Shown: positions 18,396 to 27,644, counted from the first letter of the stretch. The stretch is 41,616 nucleotides of DNA from Paracoccaceae bacterium (GCA_026710155.1 JAPORQ010000050.1:1-41616); one strand, 5' to 3'. A program made the numbers and translations. The notes: generated by a model from the letters alone, not told the origin.

Positions 18396-19790
18396 CTATT
18401 GCAGCCTATCGGCCTTGGCCAAAATCCTCTGCACCAGACAAGGGGCGACCAACTGCAAATATCCCGGTTCTGGCGTTGGTATCAACAATCCCATCTCCTG
18501 AAAACGGGTCAACGGAACGTACCCTCCCTGATTTTCCTTTATGGTGGCCTCTAGGGACGCTTTTTTTTGGGTCATGGGTTGGTTTGATATTGGACCGTAA
18601 CTTTTGGCCAGGGCCAGGAGAGCCGGAAGCATACCTTCGTCCCTGAAATGCTCCAATAGCAGATCAACGGCCTGCTCCCGGACATGTGAGGCGAGACTGG
18701 GAATACCATACTCCCAAGTACCAATCTTCGGCTCCCAGATAAAACCGGTATGCAACACCTCTTGTTCTGCCTCGCTCCTCTTCAGGAAAAAACCAGGTCG
18801 GGAATAAAGATGGTGGATAACCCGATTGAAATCACCCCTTGTCGGTTCTTGGCCCTTGCCCAAACGCCAGACCATTTCGGCAATGGGAACCAGCAAATCA
18901 CTATTGTTCAATTCCGAGATCCTGCCGGAATAGAGTTCCATTCTTTTTTCTTCAACCATTGGTTGAGCCGCCTTGACCACATCCATGCTAGGACGGGGAT
19001 CAGGTGATGCCTTGAGCACATCCCAAAGGGCCTGGCCCCAGAGCTGAATGAAATAGGGATAGTTCTGGACTTCATCTAAAACATGCTCCCTCGCCTCGTC
19101 GGTAAAACGCACATATTTTTGCATCGGTTCAAAAAGGGCCTGGTGAGCATCCGCACGGCTCAATCGCCCGATACGTTCTATCTGGGCCCTCTCGACAAAG
19201 GTCGCATGCGATTGACCCAGAACCAATTTCAAATCGGGAGTGCCGGCAATAACCAGCAAAAGAGGATGATGACGGCCAATGGTCTGGGCCTTGTTGTAAA
19301 GGATTTGGCCGATCTCCGGCGGCATGTTGTGGGCCTCGTCAATGAGCAGAACACCTCCCTCACACCCCAAGACCCGCAGCCATTTGCCAAAGGCATCAGA
19401 TTCCTCATGCTGGGAAGATGCGGCCAAACCAACCCCGGCACCAAACCCTCCGACATTCAGGTTGAGGGTATTGATCCGCTGCAACAGATTGGGAGGAAAC
19501 TGCTGTTCTATTTCCCGGGCCATGGACCCCAAATTGGTGATATGGTCCGAAGCCAGATTAACCACCGGTAGGTCTCGTTTCCTGGCTTCTCTTTGGAGCC
19601 ATTCCAAAAGAACCGTTTTGCCACACCCCCGGGGACCCATCAGGACGGTGGCGGTTGCGTTACTCTGTTTGTCCTTGATATCTTGCAAGCGTTCTTTGAA
19701 ACACCGCTTGAGATGATCCCGACCAGCCAATACAGGCGGAATGACGCCATAACCAGGAAGAAAGGGATTCTTTTTGTCAGGCGGCAACAT
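18396..19790 (-). CDS. AAA+ ATPase of the Orc1/Cdc6-like AAA_16 group
   Basis: A complete 464-residue protein starting NPFLPGYGVIPPVLAGRDHL, the opening of a family of stand-alone P-loop ATPases. Walker A is GPRGCGKTVLLEWL (about residues 51-64), Walker B VLLIDEAHNM (about 147-156), and sensor-1 LLLVIAGTPDL near 180. The last 150 residues look like a winged-helix-rich lid and C-terminal domain. It is alone on the minus strand in the island, and no transposase or partner gene stands next to it. A transposition-type ATPase (TniB/IstB) was considered, but the N-terminus and length fit the AAA_16 group better. The start may be the ATG at 19790 or the TTG 12 bases upstream. Function unknown. Confidence 0.7.
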   Translation of the reverse strand: MLPPDKKNPFLPGYGVIPPVLAGRDHLKRCFKERLQDIKDKQSNATATVLMGPRGCGKTVLLEWLQREARKRDLPVVNLASDHITNLGSMAREIEQQFPPNLLQRINTLNLNVGGFGAGVGLAASSQHEESDAFGKWLRVLGCEGGVLLIDEAHNMPPEIGQILYNKAQTIGRHHPLLLVIAGTPDLKLVLGQSHATFVERAQIERIGRLSRADAHQALFEPMQKYVRFTDEAREHVLDEVQNYPYFIQLWGQALWDVLKASPDPRPSMDVVKAAQPMVEEKRMELYSGRISELNNSDLLVPIAEMVWRLGKGQEPTRGDFNRVIHHLYSRPGFFLKRSEAEQEVLHTGFIWEPKIGTWEYGIPSLASHVREQAVDLLLEHFRDEGMLPALLALAKSYGPISNQPMTQKKASLEATIKENQGGYVPLTRFQEMGLLIPTPEPGYLQLVAPCLVQRILAKADRLQ

Positions 19791-19843
19791 GTTTATTTTC
19801 AATAGAGGGCAACAGAAAAAACGGCAGGCCCATTATATATCAG

Positions 19844-19874
19844 TTATCTTGTGCAAAACAACCTTTTTGGTCGT
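19844..19874 (-). promoter_or_regulatory. Possible promoter of the AAA+ ATPase gene
   Basis: On the minus strand a TATAAT sits about 40-50 bases ahead of the start, with a TTGTTT about 18 bases further upstream. The -35 match is poor, so confidence is low. Confidence 0.3.
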
Positions 19875-20049
19875 GATAGCCATAATATTCTTACAACCTA
19901 GCCTTCTCGTTTTTTTATTCGCGAGCGTTTCATCCCATACATACTGGGAACATTTGGTCCGCAAGTTCTCGGAATGAGCGCAAACCCCTATGGTTATGGG
20001 CAACTCTTTGGCCAATAACTGGTATTAGGTTAAGTAAGGCGGAGGTGTC
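19875..20049. other. Intergenic, nothing recognised
   Basis: AT-rich between the AAA+ ATPase gene and the broken minus-strand gene. No frame with a ribosome-binding site and no clear hairpin was seen. Confidence 0.4.
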
Positions 20050-20088
20050 AATACACAAAAGGGCGGTCAATGCCGCCCTCGGTGTATT
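20050..20088 (-). terminator. Intrinsic terminator of the broken minus-strand gene
   Basis: AGGGCGG (20060-20066) pairs with CCGCCCT (20073-20079), and outer arms AATACAC/GTGTATT (20050-20056, 20082-20088) extend the stem. On the minus strand TTTT follows the inner hairpin, as expected for termination of the gene ending at 20111. Confidence 0.7.
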
Positions 20089-20110
20089 CTGGCTGTCCGA
20101 TCCGTGCGCA

Positions 20111-20867
20111 TTATCTGGGGCCCCAATGGACGGACAGATCGCACCATTCTGCATAGGGAGGCAGATCGGCAGCCTGATGCGCCGCACTGGGCCATGTTGG
20201 AGGGCCGCAATTCCACGCACTGTTGTGGGGACCGAAGGAAGCCACATAGCCGCCGTCATTCAGCATCACCACATTCCCCTTCAAGCAAATGACCATTGAG
20301 TGGCGAGGCGCCGAATCGATACCCCTCCGAGTATTGACAATATCAGCAAACCAGTCGCCACATTTATTAATGATAAATGGCTGAACCAAATCCAGTTCGC
20401 CGCTTTTATTACCTCATATAGACACTTATGGTCTCGAGCGACGGGCACATGTCAACAATGCTGGCCGGTTGACTACCCGTTCTCCGTCCACCTAGGATCT
20501 CAAATTCAACTGATTTGACCATGTTTATATTTGTTGACGGAGGTGTCCAACCGAGCCGAATATTGAGAATTTTGTTACCTCGATTGACTCCGCCAGCGTT
20601 AATCTCATATCTGTCCAATGCCCCGACGTACCCTTTCCCTGTGCCTGTGGTATCAAGGTTGTTTTGGTTCCAGTTCTGCTGCTCCGGGTTTAGATAATTT
20701 CCATTTCCGCCAGATGCCTTCTGTTGACTCTCGGGATCGACGAAAATCGGCCCGGAGACCTGCGCCCCTACGGGGGTGTCAAGCCATCCGGCAGTCACAA
20801 TCAAGTCAACCCCGAACCGGCTTCCATTGCCATGAGGCTTCGGGTCAATCGGCAGGTGGTGTGGATT
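20111..20867 (-). pseudogene. Broken gene for an exported or structural protein (5' truncated, frameshifted)
   Basis: The minus strand carries a frame running from 20867 to 20409 and a second from about 20397 to 20111. They overlap at the stop of the first (YMR-stop) in a way that a one-base change would join. The joined product would be about 250 residues, rich in Gly, Asn, Gln and aromatic residues (GWLDTPVGAQVSGPIFVDP, NQNNLDTTGTG, KCGDWFADIV, NCGPPTWPSAAHQ). It ends at a strong terminator. Upstream, at about 20868, the frame hits TGA and the sequence changes to the hsdS remnant on the opposite strand, so the gene has lost its start. I do not recognise the family; a pilus-tip or surface protein is possible but not supported by a motif. 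Confidence 0.45.
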
Positions 20868-21178
20868 TCATGTCCATTCGGCCTTGGGCAGGGGGCCCAT
20901 TGTTTTGTTGCAGCGTCGAAAACGCCCGATGTTCTGACACGACAGCTGTTTCATGTCTTGAAGAAGTGGCAGGGAATTCTCACGGCATCCCAATCGGGAA
21001 GGGGACATGCCATTCCGGGGCTTCGGAAGGCGGTTCTTGAAAATCTTGAAATCATCCCCCACCCATCGAGGAACAGGCGGTGATTGCTGGAAAGCTGGAT
21101 TGTTGGTAGGAATTGACGGGGGAACGGGAGTTGAGACAATCCCAGTTTGAATACCATCTTCACAAACTGGTGGATTGA
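20868..21178 (+). pseudogene. Remnant of type I restriction specificity subunit HsdS (3' end), copy 2
   Basis: The plus-strand frame reading GAHCFVAASKTPDVLTRQLFHVL and GHAIPGLRKAVLENLEIIP matches the end of the second target-recognition domain ('gxaipglrksdlenixiplP'). A one-base shift after the proline run near 21062 gives PIEEQAVIAGKLD, a TAG interrupts, and ELTGERELRQSQFEYHLHKLVD with a stop at 21176-21178 gives the conserved C-terminus. At least one frameshift and one stop show it is dead, and it begins abruptly at the junction with the broken minus-strand gene. The last part is close to copy 1 (1741-2081) in both DNA and protein, while the upstream halves differ, as expected for two different specificity genes that shared a conserved end. 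Confidence 0.82.
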
Positions 21179-21596
21179 TTGTTTCAGGTATGCGTATTGA
21201 AGTATGTAATCCCCATTATTATGCTTTATTTAACCATTACACCATCTGTTCAAATTGGGCTGAATACAACCCATGTGATTAATGAAATCAGTAATGTCAT
21301 CAATTTGTTTTTCCATCCAGATTATTGCTGGGAAACAGGTGAGTATTTTCTTGTTGCCCGAGGTAAATGGCATTTATTCATTAGAATCCAAAAGGTTTAA
21401 ATCATTTCAGAAACCACTAGGTATAGGGTTGAAACCTGATACAGCCATTACATCCGTACCAGCATTTTAGGAGGTGTTGGAAACAGGGTGAAGAAAGAGT
21501 AATAAAGAGGATTTCTAATTTTGTTTCCATTCATCTCAACAACCTGCCATTTATCGTTAAACCCCCTCAATTCATATCCATACTAAAGGTCATGCT
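21179..21596 (+). other. Leader region of the mesaconyl-CoA hydratase gene
   Basis: No gene. It begins with the border repeat AAGTATGTAATCCCC (21200-21214) after hsdS remnant 2 and ends with AAAGGT seven bases ahead of the mch ATG. The promoter must lie here, but I could not name one with confidence. Confidence 0.4.
21200..21214 (+). repeat. Border repeat AAGTATATAATYCCC, copy 4 (one mismatch)
   Basis: AAGTATGTAATCCCC lies 21 bases after the stop of hsdS remnant 2, in the same place relative to a remnant stop as copy 1 after hsdS remnant 1. Confidence 0.45.
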
Positions 21597-22616
21597 ATGA
21601 CAAACTGGTCATCAAAAACAAATCCGGGAAACTATTTTGAGGACTTTGAAATCGGCCAGAAAATTCTTCACTCCACACCTCGAACAGTCACCGATGGCGA
21701 TAAGGCCCTTTACCAATCCCTTTATCCCGTAAGAAACTCCATCCACTCCTCCAAAATGTTTGCTCAAGGTTGTGGCCTTATTGAAGCCCCGATAAATGAC
21801 ATGATGGTTTTCCACATTGTCTTTGGCAAAACCGTCCCTGATATTTCCTTGAATGCAGTTGCCAATCTGGGTTATGCCGAGGCCCGGTTTTTTCAATTTG
21901 TAAATTCGGGCGACACCCTTCGGAGTGAATCCGAAGTAATCGGTCTCAAGGAAAATTCGAATCACAAGAGTGGTATCGTCTGGGTGAAAACAAGTGGATA
22001 TAATCAAAGACAGGATGTTGTACTGGAATACATACGGTGGGTGATGGTTTTGAAGAAAACCGAACGTATTTATCTTGAGCAGCCAGTAATCCCGCAATAT
22101 CAGAGCGTGGTTCCACCTTCGTCCCTTTGTATTCCGGAAGAACTGGATTTTACATGCTATGATACATCCCTGGCAGGAGAGAGATTCTTGCTGGGTGATT
22201 ATGCTCCCGGTGAAATGATAGACCATGTCGATGGGGTAACCCTTGAAGATGCCGAACACATGATGGCAACAAGGTTGTGGCAAAATACGGCCAGGGTTCA
22301 TTTTGATACCATCTACAATAAAAACGGAAAGCGATTGATTTATGGCGGTCATATGATTTCGATGGCCCGGGCCTTGAGTTTCAATGGCCTGGCCAATGCC
22401 CAATGTGTTCTGGCAATAAATGCGGGATCACATGTCAACCCATGTTATGCAGGTGATACCATCAGAGCATGGTCGGAAATCATTGACGTACACGATTTTG
22501 AAACAAGAGGGATGGGGGCGATCAGAATTAGAACCGTTGCAACAAAGGATCAGGCAGGTAAATATGATAAGTATGTTGTGTTGGATCTTGATTATTGGTG
22601 CTTGATACCAGCCTAA
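21597..22616 (+). CDS. mch: Mesaconyl-CoA hydratase (beta-methylmalyl-CoA dehydratase)
   Basis: A MaoC/hot-dog-fold hydratase of 339 residues interconverting mesaconyl-CoA and (2R,3S)-beta-methylmalyl-CoA. The opening GNYFEDFEIGQKILHSTPRTVTDGDKALYQ is the family start with the catalytic-loop helix, and a second hot-dog unit begins at about residue 190 (FLLGDYAPGEMIDHVDGVTLEDAEHMMATRLWQNTA). The reaction connects C5 acyl-CoA intermediates to the malyl-CoA lyase step. The lyase family gene stands 5.2 kb upstream across the accessory island; the two are expected to be neighbours in relatives. The ATG at 21597 is preceded by AAAGG at good spacing. Confidence 0.88.
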   Translation: MTNWSSKTNPGNYFEDFEIGQKILHSTPRTVTDGDKALYQSLYPVRNSIHSSKMFAQGCGLIEAPINDMMVFHIVFGKTVPDISLNAVANLGYAEARFFQFVNSGDTLRSESEVIGLKENSNHKSGIVWVKTSGYNQRQDVVLEYIRWVMVLKKTERIYLEQPVIPQYQSVVPPSSLCIPEELDFTCYDTSLAGERFLLGDYAPGEMIDHVDGVTLEDAEHMMATRLWQNTARVHFDTIYNKNGKRLIYGGHMISMARALSFNGLANAQCVLAINAGSHVNPCYAGDTIRAWSEIIDVHDFETRGMGAIRIRTVATKDQAGKYDKYVVLDLDYWCLIPA

Positions 22617-22886
22617 ACTTCAGGCTTATGGCTTTTGCACCCAATGCGAATTTCTGATATGCTGTTTCGATTCCGGCAACAACGAGTAAAGTTCAAGAAT
22701 AATGGTTTGGTGGAAAGTGTTTTGCAATCGAGTCCTACATCCACTCAATCCACCTATCTTTCTTAATGAGACTTCTTGAATTTGATTGCCATTGGACTAT
22801 GCACATAAATAAAAACAATATTTCTTGCAGTGAAGGCAATTGATGATTAAAAAATTCTAAAATTCTAGCGTTTGTAATTGGACAAA
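22617..22886 (+). other. Intergenic region before sdhC
   Basis: About 270 AT-rich bases without a supported gene. It should contain the sdh promoter. A segment near 22660 resembles a tRNA T-arm but has no partner arms. Confidence 0.4.
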
Positions 22887-23276
22887 ATGAATAAAATCCA
22901 CTCCCAACGACCACTTTCACCTCACGCTACCATATACAGGTGGCCGCTGAATGCAATCATGTCAATCATGCACAGGATAACCGGGGTTGGATTATGTGTG
23001 GGTGGTTTTCTCATTGTTTGGTGGTTTTTTGCCGGAGCCATTTCCGAGAGTTATCATGATTTTGTATCGTGTATTGTCACCTCAATTTATGGCGATCTTG
23101 TCATGCTGGCTTGCCTCACGGGATTTTGGTTTCATTTTTGCAATGGAATCAGGCACCTGTTTTGGGATGTAGGGTTAACCTTCAATGAAAGAAATGTAAT
23201 GATTTCAGCCATACTTGGTTTGCTCGGAACAGTTTTTTTGACAGCACTTTCTCTATTAAGCATTTATTTTTGGTAA
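22887..23276 (+). CDS. sdhC: Succinate dehydrogenase cytochrome b556 subunit
   Basis: The first membrane anchor of complex II, about 129 residues with three transmembrane segments. RPLSPHATIYRWPLNAIMSIMHRITGV (from about residue 8) carries the quinone-site Ser and Arg, and HxxxGIRHLFWD (about 90) the haem-ligand region. The ATG at 22887 is favoured over a TTG nine bases upstream. First gene of sdhCDA-(lipoprotein)-B, seven bases ahead of sdhD. Confidence 0.93.
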   Translation: MNKIHSQRPLSPHATIYRWPLNAIMSIMHRITGVGLCVGGFLIVWWFFAGAISESYHDFVSCIVTSIYGDLVMLACLTGFWFHFCNGIRHLFWDVGLTFNERNVMISAILGLLGTVFLTALSLLSIYFW

Positions 23277-23282
23277 GGTTAA

Positions 23283-23669
23283 ATGGAATTTCAGACCAAT
23301 TTCAGCAAAGTCGACGGGCTGGGTTCATCCAAGGAGGGAACCCACCACTGGTGGATGCAGCGATTATCAGCTGTAGCCCTTGTTCCCTTGTCCCTGCTGT
23401 TTGTTTACACCTTTCTGCCAACATTGGGTTCGGGGTATCAGGGATTTGTCGAAACCTATTCCAATTTGGGCAATGCCATCGCTGCTATCCTCTTTTTGAT
23501 CGTTGCCTTTTTCCATTTGCGACTTGGCTTGCAGGTTGTCATTGAAGATTATGTTCATTCCAAGACTTGGAAAATCGTGTTCCTGATTTCGAATACCCTG
23601 TTTTGCTGGGGTTTGATGGCAGTAGGGGTAATTTCAATTGCACGAATTGCTTTCGGATTTGTAGGTTAG
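23283..23669 (+). CDS. sdhD: Succinate dehydrogenase membrane anchor subunit
   Basis: The second membrane anchor, 128 residues with three hydrophobic helices. EGTHHWWMQRLSAVALVPLSLL holds the conserved tryptophans and arginine of the quinone site, and FFHLRLGLQVVIEDYVHS contains the haem b histidine and the conserved Glu-Asp-Tyr motif. It is followed by sdhA after nine bases. Confidence 0.93.
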   Translation: MEFQTNFSKVDGLGSSKEGTHHWWMQRLSAVALVPLSLLFVYTFLPTLGSGYQGFVETYSNLGNAIAAILFLIVAFFHLRLGLQVVIEDYVHSKTWKIVFLISNTLFCWGLMAVGVISIARIAFGFVG

Positions 23670-23678
23670 GGGAATTCA

Positions 23679-25484
23679 ATGCCATCGTACAATATTGTAA
23701 ATCATTCCTATGATGTCGTGGTTGTGGGAGCTGGTGGGGCCGGGCTGAGGGCAACGCTTGGGATGGTTGAAAACGGATTGCGAACCGCCTGTATAACCAA
23801 AGTATTCCCGACCAGGTCACATACGGTGGCTGCCCAGGGCGGAATCGCCGCATCCTTGGGCAACATGGGACCGGATGGGTGGCAATGGCATCTCTATGAT
23901 ACTGTCAAGGGTTCTGACTGGCTCGGTGATAATGACGCCATGGAATACCTTGCCAGAGAGGCACCCAGGGCAATTTATGAATTGGAACATTATGGTGTTC
24001 CATTCAGCCGTACTCCAGAAGGCAAGATATACCAGAGACCATTTGGAGGACACACAACCAAATTCGGTGAAGGCCCACCGGTTCAAAGAACCTGTGCTGC
24101 TGCCGATAGAACCGGTCATGCCATACTTCATACCCTCTACGGGCAATCATTGAAGAAAAAGGCCGAGTTTTTCATAGAATACTTTGCTCTTGATCTCATC
24201 TTTTCTGAGGATGGTGTTTGCCAGGGAATCGTGGCCTGGGACCTGGAAACCGGTCAGCTGCACAAATTCTCGGCAAAAATGGTTGTCCTTGCGACAGGTG
24301 GTTATGGCCGATCGTATTTTTCGGCAACTTCTGCGCATACCTGTACAGGAGACGGCAACGGTTTGGCAGCAAGGGCAAATCTTCCTCTCCAAGATATGGA
24401 ATTTGTCCAGTTTCACCCGACGGGCATCTACGGTGCAGGCGTCTTGATCACGGAAGGAGCTCGTGGTGAAGGTGGTTATCTGACGAATTCCGAGGGTGAA
24501 CGGTTTATGGAGCGTTATGCCCCGACCTACAAGGATCTTGCCAGCAGGGATGTTGTCTCAAGGTGCATGACACTGGAGATCAGGGAAGGTCGTGGTGTCG
24601 GACCTGATAAGGACCACATCCTGCTTCATCTCAATCATCTTCCACCAGAGATTCTGGCGGAGAGATTACCGGGAATATCAGAATCGGCAAAAATCTTTGC
24701 TGGCGTCGATGTCAGGCGGCAAGCAATTCCAGTACTTCCAACCGTTCATTACAACATGGGTGGTATTCCCACCAACTATTGGGGCGAAGTTATCAATCCT
24801 GCGGAAAGTAATCCTGATGCAGTTCAGCCAGGTTTGATGGCCGTTGGTGAAGCAGCAAGCGCATCCGTACATGGTGCGAATCGGCTGGGCTCGAATTCCC
24901 TGACCGATTTGGTTGTTTTCGGTCGGGCATCAGCCATAAGGGTTGGACAGATTCTGACACCTGGTGGATCAGTTCCTGAAGGAGATGATAGATCCGTCGA
25001 AGCCATTGTGGATAAATTTGACAAGACCAGACATTCGAATGGAGGAATACCAACTTCAGAAATCAGGTTGAAGATGCAAAAAGCCATGCAGGAATATGCT
25101 GCCGTTTTCCGAAGTGACGATACCTTGGCGAAAGGAGTGGAGGAAATCAGGGAAATCGCCTCTTCCATGAATGATATCAAGGTAACCGACCGATCCATGG
25201 TTTGGAATTCGGACCTGATGGAAACACTTGAATTGGAAAACCTCATGGCAAGTTCCCTTGCCACGGTTAAATCAGCCCATGCAAGAAAGGAAAGTCGTGG
25301 TGCACATGCTCATGAGGATTATCCCGAAAGGGATGACAAGAATTGGCGGGTTCACAGTCTGGCCTGGGTCAACGAGACCAATGTTGAAATGACCTATCGA
25401 CCAGTTCACTCGGAATTGCTGTATTCGCAGGATGAAGGTGGTATAGATCCTGCAATCATAGCTCCAAAGAAAAGGGTTTACTAA
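23679..25484 (+). CDS. sdhA: Succinate dehydrogenase flavoprotein subunit
   Basis: The catalytic subunit oxidising succinate to fumarate with covalent FAD. The 601-residue chain has the FAD Rossmann motif [12 protein letters not shown] (residues 13-25), the covalent-FAD histidine in [11 protein letters not shown] (His48), [25 protein letters not shown] with substrate-binding residues around 125, the catalytic arginine region [11 protein letters not shown] around 260, and [19 protein letters not shown] around 395. Upstream and downstream partners are in the same operon. Confidence 0.97.
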   Translation: MPSYNIVNHSYDVVVVGAGGAGLRATLGMVENGLRTACITKVFPTRSHTVAAQGGIAASLGNMGPDGWQWHLYDTVKGSDWLGDNDAMEYLAREAPRAIYELEHYGVPFSRTPEGKIYQRPFGGHTTKFGEGPPVQRTCAAADRTGHAILHTLYGQSLKKKAEFFIEYFALDLIFSEDGVCQGIVAWDLETGQLHKFSAKMVVLATGGYGRSYFSATSAHTCTGDGNGLAARANLPLQDMEFVQFHPTGIYGAGVLITEGARGEGGYLTNSEGERFMERYAPTYKDLASRDVVSRCMTLEIREGRGVGPDKDHILLHLNHLPPEILAERLPGISESAKIFAGVDVRRQAIPVLPTVHYNMGGIPTNYWGEVINPAESNPDAVQPGLMAVGEAASASVHGANRLGSNSLTDLVVFGRASAIRVGQILTPGGSVPEGDDRSVEAIVDKFDKTRHSNGGIPTSEIRLKMQKAMQEYAAVFRSDDTLAKGVEEIREIASSMNDIKVTDRSMVWNSDLMETLELENLMASSLATVKSAHARKESRGAHAHEDYPERDDKNWRVHSLAWVNETNVEMTYRPVHSELLYSQDEGGIDPAIIAPKKRVY

Positions 25485-25485
25485 G

Positions 25486-25773
25486 TTGAAACGTTTCCCA
25501 TTGATTGGCATAATGGTTGCAATGCTGGTTGGATGTTCAGAACCAAAACCTGAGAGCAAGGGCATCAGAGAACATTTATGTGAAGAGAATCAAGGTCAAC
25601 AAATCAAGCGGAGCCCGCAAGTCAGGCAAACTGGTACAGCAGAATTGGGGATCAACTCTCATGGTGAAATAATCAGATCAGTAGCAATAAATTTTGAGAC
25701 ATCCACCAATCTTGGACGAGATAGGCTCCAGCCCTCAAACAATACCCTGGCTCCATGCCGGAATGATAATTAA
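25486..25773 (+). CDS. Small putative lipoprotein between sdhA and sdhB
   Basis: A 95-residue frame starting with TTG one base after the sdhA stop. The N-terminus is a hydrophobic signal ending in a lipobox (MLVGCSEP, Cys around residue 18), then a polar tail of low complexity. The insertion of a small unrelated gene here is known from some alphaproteobacterial sdh operons, though I cannot name its function. The gene keeps sdhA and sdhB 300 bases apart in one transcript. A non-ATG start and lack of conserved domain make it uncertain, but the lipobox is good. Confidence 0.55.
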   Translation: MKRFPLIGIMVAMLVGCSEPKPESKGIREHLCEENQGQQIKRSPQVRQTGTAELGINSHGEIIRSVAINFETSTNLGRDRLQPSNNTLAPCRNDN

Positions 25774-25786
25774 AGAGTAGAGAATA

Positions 25787-26566
25787 ATGGTTGAATTAAG
25801 GTTACCCAAGAATTCAAGAATCAAGGTGGGAAAGGAGTGGCCCAATGCCGCCTCTTCGAACAATATCAGGAAATTCAGGATTTATCGCTGGGATCCGGAT
25901 ACAGCCGATAATCCTCGTCTGGATACCTATCATGTGGATATGGATGATTGTGGACCAATGGTTTTGGATGCCATAATCAAAATCAAGAATGAAATTGATC
26001 CTACACTTACGTTCCGCCGATCCTGTCGCGAGGGGATTTGTGGTTCATGTGCCATGAATATCGACGGGGAAAATACCCTGGCCTGCATCAAGGGCGTCGA
26101 AGAAATCAAGGGTGATGTCAAAATCTATCCACTGCCCCACATGGAGGTCGTGAAAGATCTGATTCCTGATCTGACACATTTTTATGCCCAACATGCAGCA
26201 GTGATGCCCTGGCTTTCAACCCAAACTTCCGACCCCGGTACCGAGTGGAAACAGTCCCCCGAGGATAGGAAAAAACTTGATGGTCTTTACGAATGCGTCA
26301 TGTGTGCCTGTTGTTCGACATCATGCCCTAGCTATTGGTGGAATGGCGACCGTTATTTGGGACCGGCAGCGCTTTTGCATGCCTATCGCTGGATAATTGA
26401 TAGCCGTGATGAGGGTACCGGAACACGGCTGGACGAGTTGGAGGACCCATTCAGGTTGTACCGATGTCATACGATCATGAACTGTTCAAAGACATGTCCC
26501 AAGGGGTTGAACCCGGCCAAGGCCATCGCCGAGGTGAAGAAACTAATGGTGGAGAGAACAATTTAA
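25787..26566 (+). CDS. sdhB: Succinate dehydrogenase iron-sulfur subunit
   Basis: The electron-transfer subunit with 2Fe-2S, 4Fe-4S and 3Fe-4S clusters. The 259-residue chain has [11 protein letters not shown] (about 80-90) and a later single Cys for the plant-type ferredoxin site, [16 protein letters not shown] (about 171-186) and [21 protein letters not shown] (about 227-247) for the other clusters. It is the last gene of the sdh operon. Confidence 0.97.
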   Translation: MVELRLPKNSRIKVGKEWPNAASSNNIRKFRIYRWDPDTADNPRLDTYHVDMDDCGPMVLDAIIKIKNEIDPTLTFRRSCREGICGSCAMNIDGENTLACIKGVEEIKGDVKIYPLPHMEVVKDLIPDLTHFYAQHAAVMPWLSTQTSDPGTEWKQSPEDRKKLDGLYECVMCACCSTSCPSYWWNGDRYLGPAALLHAYRWIIDSRDEGTGTRLDELEDPFRLYRCHTIMNCSKTCPKGLNPAKAIAEVKKLMVERTI

Positions 26567-26669
26567 GAAATACGCTTTCTTGAAAATTCTTGGCTAAGTT
26601 GAAAAAAACCATATCATCGAAACACAGTCTCCAGCAGGTTTCAATCCAACAAACATCGATTCCAGGGAA

Positions 26670-27644
26670 TTGACACAGAACAAGCTGATTCCGATAAAGG
26701 CCCAAAACCCGGGCATTGAATTGGACCATGGATTGATCGGCGAAATTCAAGCCAACCCTACTGCAATAATACATAGAACAACTACTCTCAAAAACAGGCG
26801 TTCGGTAAAATCCCATTGGCAAACGGCCTGGTTATTGAAAGCCATCACACTTATGGATTTGACCACACTTGCGGGTGATGACACATCAGGAAGGGTAACA
26901 AGGCTTGCCACCAAGGCTCAAAACCCGGTTTCTATGGAGATCCTTCAAATGCTCAAGGTCGAGGAGTTGAACTTGCAGGTCGGTGCGGTTTGCGTTTATC
27001 ACGAAATGATTGCCCCGGCACTTGATGCCTTGAAGGGTTCGTCCATTCCTGTCGCAGCTGTATCAACAGGTTTTCCAGCCGGATTGACGCCTTTTGATCT
27101 GCGTTTGGCTGAAATCAGGGAATCCATCTCCCGAGGCGCACGGGAAATCGATGTGGTGATTTCAAGGAGACATGTCCTGACTGAAAATTGGGAAGAACTT
27201 TACAATGAGATCAAGTTGTTCAAGGAGGCTTGCAATCCTGCCAAGCTCAAGGTCATCCTTGCGACAGGCGAATTGGCAATCCTGAGAAACATTGGCAAGG
27301 CATCGATGGTAGCCATGATGGCCGGCGCCGACTTCATAAAGACCTCTACAGGCAAGGAACCCATTAATGCCACCCTTCCCGCTTCGCTTGTTATGGTCAG
27401 GGCCATAAGGAGTTATTTTCAACTTATCGGCAATCGGGTGGGTTTCAAACCTGCTGGTGGTATTTCCAAGGCAAAGGAGAGTTTGCAATATTTGATGTTG
27501 ATCAAGGAAGAACTTGGAACCGAGTGGCTTACTCCCGGTCTTTTTCGGTTTGGAGCTTCGAGTCTCCTGAACGACATTGAAAGACAATTGGAACATCAAG
27601 CCACTGGAAGGTATTCAACTTCCTATCGACACCCACAGGGTTAG
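26670..27644 (+). CDS. deoC: Deoxyribose-phosphate aldolase
   Basis: It cleaves 2-deoxyribose 5-phosphate into glyceraldehyde 3-phosphate and acetaldehyde. This is the longer alphaproteobacterial form, 324 residues. The Schiff-base lysine lies in GADFIKTSTGKE (about residue 235), the second lysine in GFKPAGGISKAK (about 270), and VSTGFPAGLTPFDLR and KVILATGEL are further active-site strands. The start is TTG at 26670; no ATG is available upstream, and relatives start about ten residues before the NPG segment, as here. The next gene overlaps its stop, so the acetaldehyde produced is probably oxidised by the neighbouring dehydrogenase. Confidence 0.93.
   Translation: MTQNKLIPIKAQNPGIELDHGLIGEIQANPTAIIHRTTTLKNRRSVKSHWQTAWLLKAITLMDLTTLAGDDTSGRVTRLATKAQNPVSMEILQMLKVEELNLQVGAVCVYHEMIAPALDALKGSSIPVAAVSTGFPAGLTPFDLRLAEIRESISRGAREIDVVISRRHVLTENWEELYNEIKLFKEACNPAKLKVILATGELAILRNIGKASMVAMMAGADFIKTSTGKEPINATLPASLVMVRAIRSYFQLIGNRVGFKPAGGISKAKESLQYLMLIKEELGTEWLTPGLFRFGASSLLNDIERQLEHQATGRYSTSYRHPQG

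Noticed and set aside
18396-19790. Transposition ATPase (TniB/IstB type) as identity of the island ATPase
   Set aside because: No transposase is adjacent, the protein is longer, and its N-terminus fits the AAA_16 group better.
22655-22690. Sequence resembling a tRNA T-arm
   Set aside because: No anticodon arm, D-arm or acceptor stem could be folded around it.
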